Shown here: positions 59,731-64,000 of the stretch, piece after piece
Position numbering within the stretch: position 1 is the stretch's first letter
Layout: each line of letters starts with the position of its first letter
Origin: Macrostomum hystrix
Lineage: Eukaryota; Platyhelminthes; Macrostomidae
Length of the DNA: 64,000 nt
NCBI GenBank assembly: GCA_950097015.1
Contig: CATNEN010000035.1
Location: 629,501 to 693,500, forward strand
Reading direction: 5' to 3'
The notes under the pieces: generated by a model
The model's database searches: none
The model's input: the letters and a program-made list of their open reading frames with translations, nothing else
Told to the model about the DNA's origin: nothing
Translations under genes and position numbers: made by a program

Positions 59731-60127
59731 AGTGTACAGGTGTAGGTAACACCGATCTTTGAATATCGTAGTGTGCTATGAAACTGTGGCCCTTAGGTTC
59801 GCAATCATTCAAAGTGCTGTATCTAATTTATTTTATAGATTTTTACAAGATTTTTACTAACTCTTTTACCCAGTTTTTTTCTGCAACCTTAAAGAACTGT
59901 CAGATGTGATGCACTTAACCTAATTACTCACATTTGTTTAGCATATTACTTCCAGTAGTCATGCGCACAACAACGCGATTGTTAGTCTTGAGATTTCGGG
60001 TTTTTGGCATGAAAAGTGGCTAACATTGACGACGCTGCTAGCCAATCCAGTAGTGACAACTCTCCGAACCAATTCGTTTAGCCTTTGCGCTCGTATATAG
60101 ATCTTTGCGTAAGTGCTAGCTTGAGCT

Positions 60128-60135
60128 TATAAAAA
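60128..60135 (+). promoter_or_regulatory. Alternative TATA-like box
   Basis: TATAAAAA 69 bases before the ATG at 60197. It would give a short unspliced leader and compete with the 58711 promoter model. Confidence 0.4.
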
Positions 60136-60196
60136 CATCTTATTTTAAGAGGAAGTCGGAGTGTAGTTATCTTTAGCTGAAGTACGGAACAGTAAA

Positions 60197-62345
60197 ATGC
60201 AAGCTGAAGCTGAGGCTGGCGAATCGGTCACGCTAATGAGAGCGCTGGTGATCCCAAATGTTGATATCTGGCCAGAATTCAGTGTGCGCCCATTGTTGCG
60301 TGGCCTCATTGGCTGTGCTGCTCTGTTTGATCCGCACCACACTTGCTTTGAACTTGCCCGAGCCATCAGTTCGGCCGGGCCGCCTAAAAAGAGAGGTCGT
60401 CAAAGAAAAGGCCAAGCAGCCGGCTTCACTGTGCTGCCCTTCAAGTACATCTCCGAGAGGGAGACGCGAGACAAGTTCGCCGGCCCCAACTGGGAGCGGC
60501 TGGTTTATTCCGGCGAGGACCGTCGCCAGCCAGCTGTGACTGAGTGGTACCGCGTCAATCGTTGCCGCATCGACGACATACGCGAGGCCTGGCGCGCCGC
60601 CACCGAGATCCTGCTTACCTGGGAGGTAGAATGGCCAGAAGAATCGCAAGGCTTGTCCGAACTTGGCCGCGTACTGCACGAGCGACTGCCGGCTGAGGCA
60701 GCCGAAGTGGCCGCTTGCAGGCGCCTATTGGCTGAGCGGAAGCTGCCGTGCGGCTTCCGGTTGCAAGGCAGTCTGGCTGAGCTGTGGAGCTTTCAGGTAC
60801 CACATTGGTTCAATACAGCTTTAGATCCCTGTCGCTGAAGCTATATACTCAGTAGCTTTTAGCTCAAGGGTTAGAGCTTTTGAAGCAAGGGTTTGGTCTT
60901 CCTTCAGCTGTGGTCGTGGGGTCGTGTAGTTTGGTGGCGACCACCAGTCCATGGACTGAGCAACTGTACACAGTCTAAAGAATCGCCGCGCAATAGCAGC
61001 GGCTGGGCCACTGGATGTAGATGTTGCCTAAATTGGCTAGGCGTAGTTTTTTCAGTTAAGAAAGGGTTCCGCACGAATCCCGCAGACCGGCTCCGATCTC
61101 GACCTGGTGCGCTGCTGGCCTCGGGATCGTTCGCTCAGCGTTGTCAACCTATCGCCGGGACTGTGCCAGCTGCGCCGTCCGGCAGCCGTGGAGCGGTTGG
61201 GCATGCGACTCGGCATGCTCGGCCTGCTGGCTCGGCGATTCAGCACTGATAGCGCCCTGACGCAGATGCTGAGTCCGGGCCGCTTCCGGCGTCGCTTGGC
61301 CAAATGGCGCCTTGCTGACAGCCGGCGACGGGGCCTAGCCAGCCGTCTGCAAGAGCGTGGCCCGGCTGTAACTCAGGAGGCCGAGATCGACTTTGGTGAT
61401 GATGCATCGCGTGACAACAGTCCCGTCCGAGGAGCCGGAGATGCTACACATCGGCTGCCCTCGGTAGACTACGTGTGCAGCGTCAGGCTCAACAAATGGC
61501 CTCGCTTTCTTACCGCCGAGTGGCTGCCCAGACACTGCCGCCGGCACCAGTTTAGTCCGAGCGGCGCCCGAGTTCACGTCGTACCAATCGGCGGCACCTC
61601 CACCGTTCCTTGCACCCACGCCTGGCGCTACTCGTTCCACGAGCTTGAGGCTGCCATCGCTCGAAGTCTCACACCGCCAGAAGGCGCTTGCTACGCTTTG
61701 ATGAAGGCGGCCCATCGGGCCTACCTAAAGCCAGCCGGCTACAAGTCCTACCACGTCAAGACTGGCTTTCTGTGGCTGCGCCACCTGGAGGAGCCGGAAG
61801 TTTGGCAGCAGCAGCCGGGCCGTCTAATCCGGCTGGCCCTGCTGGGCCTGACCTTGGTCATGCAGTGCGGTGCCAATGGCTTCATGCCAAACTACTTCAT
61901 GCCGAATGAGAATGTCATGAGACAGCCGCTGCCTGCGAAGCCGCCTGCAACCACCGCCCAGCTGGCCAGCTTCCTGACGGACGCCGCTGGCCAACCCATC
62001 ATCGGCGTTGACCGGCACCGGTTGGCCGCCTGGCTCGACCAGCTAGCCGCTGAGCTGGCCGCCTCGGCCGCGGATCTAGCCGACGCCACGTCGGCGGGCA
62101 TTGCCGACTGTTACTGCCGAGTACACACCGTCACTGGCCGCAGTTTGCAAAGCGACTGCGCCGACTGCGACAAACTGATGGAGTGGAATCGCAGCGCTGA
62201 GCAATGGCAGCCAGCTGAGGACGCAGCTGTTAAGCAGAAACTGGCGAATGACGGCTTCCTCGGCCAACTGAGCAGGCTGCTAGGAATCAGTTCAGCCGCT
62301 GATGACGGCGATGGTCACGTTCTGGGACAAGCGGTATTCTTCTAA
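60197..62345 (+). CDS. Mab-21/cGAS-like nucleotidyltransferase (two coding exons)
   Basis: Member of the Mab-21/cGAS-like superfamily, some of which make cyclic dinucleotide signals after sensing nucleic acid. Exons: 60197-60796 (200 codons, ATG in AAAATGC) and 61056-62345 (TTTTTTCAG acceptor, phase 0); 629 aa. Exon 1 is an N-terminal region with a basic patch (PKKRGRQRK) that I do not recognise. Exon 2 opens with the nucleotidyltransferase core: G204-S205, then SDLDLV with D214 and D216, and the third acid D338 in SVDYVCSVRLNKWP. The Mab-21 C-terminal domain follows (WRYSFHELE about 390, SYHVKTGFLWL from 431). Near the C-terminus C552, C554, H557, C568 and C571 form a CxC-H-CxxC cluster that could bind zinc. 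So the three catalytic acids are all present, unlike inactive Mab-21 relatives. Activity and ligand are inference; a developmental Mab-21-like role is possible. Confidence 0.8.
60905..61020 (+). mobile_element. SINE body fragment in the Mab-21-like intron
   Basis: Contains GGTGGCGACCACCAGTCCAT followed by GGACTGAGCAACTGTACA and CGCCGCGCAATAGCAGC, matching 32220-32285 (ACAGCTGTACA, CGCCGCGCAATAGC). It occupies much of the 259-bp intron. Confidence 0.6.
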
Positions 62346-62388
62346 CTGATTTTGTCACTTTACTGGCTTGATAATCGATTGTACAGTG

Positions 62389-62490
62389 GGGCTGTGGGCA
62401 CTGGCGCAGATTTGGTTACAGACAGTCGCATCCTAAGCACGCACGCACACAGATACCGTACGCAGGCACACACTCGCAGGTACGCAGACC
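62389..62490 (-). mobile_element. Diverged SINE fragment
   Basis: GGCTGTGGGCACTGGC and CACACAGATACCGTACGCAG match the SINE at 6263-6380 in order, with gaps. It lies in the 3' UTR region of the Mab-21-like gene. Confidence 0.65.
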
Positions 62491-62638
62491 AACATCTGCC
62501 CTGATCTGGATTCCTGGGTGAAAATATGCTTCTGTTATTTTCAAGCAGCGAAAATATAGAATGTTATTTTTCGAATCATACAATTCCTTTACTAAGAAAT
62601 CTTGTATTAAACTCATACTTTCCTTTTTCTTATTTTGA

Positions 62639-62644
62639 AATAAA
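62639..62644 (+). terminator. Candidate poly(A) signal, Mab-21-like gene
   Basis: AATAAA about 295 bases past the stop at 62343-62345. Confidence 0.5.
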
Positions 62645-64000
62645 ATACTCGTAAAAATAACGTGCAAATTTTTGAGTTTTTCTTCCTACCGTTTCTCATT
62701 TATCATAGAGAATTAAAGCGAGTTTGAAACGTGAACAAAAAAAACTTGAGTGGTATTTAGATTAATACAGTGCTTTTATGCTTTAGGCTATGCTTTAGTA
62801 TGCCCATGTGCCTAACGCAAAACGAAAATTTCAATCTGTGCCAAATATTATTCCGCTGGTCAAGCTGTCCAATGAGATTTTGCCACATCGGCAGCTGCAG
62901 CTATACTGTTGTGCTATGGTGAATCATTCTTCTTCGGTGTGTCATGCACTTTTAATTGCGTTCCGTTGAGAAGTCTATTTTTAGAAACACGTTGTCCCAA
63001 GTGGACGGCTTGTGTGGCTGTCTGGCAGGAGGAGGTTGAGGAGGGTTGGTTCGCTCACAAAAATGTTATAAATAGATCTGGAGAATCCGTGGAATTGCAT
63101 TAATAATAACATCTGGTTGATACTTTACGAGCCAGTTCTTACTAGAACTTTATATGCAATCCATATCGATTCTCTAATTTTCAGTATCCCACAAGTCTGC
63201 AATGATCCCTTATATTCATGGGATAAAACTAACAAAAAAATTATTAAATATCGAGTAAATCAGTTTCTTGCTAAACTGTCTTAGCTACTTGAAGTACTAA
63301 GGATGAAATTTAGCACGCTTTTATAGTTCTAAATGAATGTTTTTTACACTTTAACCAGCCGATTGCACACCAATATGATCTAGCAATATTGCAATTTTGA
63401 CAAGGTTAGTTTAGGAAGTTTGTAATGTACCTCGCTCATAAGACCATGATAATTATACTCGTACGCTTTTTAAGAGGGCCCGGAGCAAAGTTATTTTAAG
63501 CTACCCTGGAAAAAGTATTTGCATTCAGCCCACTGAAAGAAAACCTCTGTACGTCTCGTAACTTGATCAAATCGCGTGCAGCAGGTAGAATATTTACATG
63601 ATGGATCTACACCAGATAAGCCGTATGTCTACATAGCTTTTAGGTCCATCTAGGGTCTAAGGGAAACTCTTAGAAGGATATTAGTCTGTCTCCGCGCGAC
63701 TCTAGGCGACATCCTTGGAGATTTTCGTTAATCAAGCCGTATCGAAAGTACAATACGTCCCTGCTGCTGCCGCTGCTGCTTCAGGCACAAGCATCGTTGG
63801 TCTGGGATTTAAAATTAGGCATAAACACCGCTGGTGATGCAGGAAGATACACACTGTTTCATCCAACACTGGAAGGGCATCAGTTACACTGTTCCGATCT
63901 TTATCTTTTTGCCTTACTGACAATGGATATACTGGGTAGTCAATAAACGCTCGTACTTACAGCCACTCAGGTTTATAGGCCGTAATCCCTTCAAGCACTT
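62645..64000. other. Right-hand flank
   Basis: AT-rich sequence without a recognised gene. The frames at 62909-63103 and 63732-63923 have no splice support or family features. A CTGCTGCCGCTGCTGCTTC stretch lies at 63762-63780. Confidence 0.5.

Larger units (their letters stand above)
58837..60176 (+). other. Putative 5' UTR intron
   Basis: AT-rich, with a tRNA-derived fragment at 59655-59730 and a second TATA-like sequence at 60128. The plus frame at 59121-59306 is not supported. Confidence 0.45.

Overview
This is a window of nuclear DNA from an invertebrate animal. Coding exons are short and GC-rich, introns obey GT-AG with matching phases, and the rest is AT-rich DNA packed with minisatellites, tRNA-derived SINEs and non-LTR-like fragments. 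An acceptor-like site 5 nt before one start codon would fit spliced-leader trans-splicing, which with the gene families hints at a flatworm or other lophotrochozoan; I hold that placement loosely. Almost all of the longest open frames in the window are minisatellites whose unit length is a multiple of three. The real genes only appear after joining exons by splice site and phase.

Five genes were rebuilt. (1) 1130-9384, minus: a neuregulin-like growth factor with a signal peptide, GGF/type-II-like N-terminus, Ig domain, EGF domain and transmembrane segment; six exons, about 403 aa. (2) 13940-29362, plus: a CDIPT-like CDP-alcohol phosphatidyltransferase; three exons, 214 aa, with a 13.8-kb first intron filled by repeat arrays. 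(3) 38303-45188, minus: an SLC38A10-like amino-acid transporter with eight exons. (4) 48370-52554 and further upstream, minus: an NCoR/SMRT-type corepressor with one SANT domain and CoRNR-like motifs. (5) 60197-62345, plus, with a possible noncoding first exon at 58.7 kb: a Mab-21/cGAS-like nucleotidyltransferase with all three catalytic acids present, 629 aa.

Layout. 1-9.4 kb holds the neuregulin-like gene, with two arrays of one 44-bp satellite and a full SINE in its first intron. 9.4-13.9 kb is intergenic with a G-run minisatellite. 13.9-29.4 kb is the CDIPT-like gene. 29.1-39.5 kb is a near-identical tandem duplication (about 4.5 and 5.2 kb) of the region between the two convergent genes; each copy carries the last exon of the CDIPT-like gene and the last two exons of the SLC38 gene. 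39.5-45.2 kb is the rest of the SLC38 gene, with an inverted-repeat pair around exons 3-6. 45.2-48.4 kb is minisatellite and AT-rich DNA. 48.4-52.6 kb is NCoR, 52.6-58.7 kb its 5' intron or flank, and 58.7-62.6 kb the Mab-21-like gene.

I see no functional link among the five genes: they act in signalling, lipid synthesis, transport, transcription and possibly innate sensing. The observations most worth checking are the 3'-end duplication (real, or an assembly artefact), the catalytically intact cGAS-like protein with an extra Cys cluster, the GGF-like neuregulin, the single-SANT NCoR and the repeat-filled introns.
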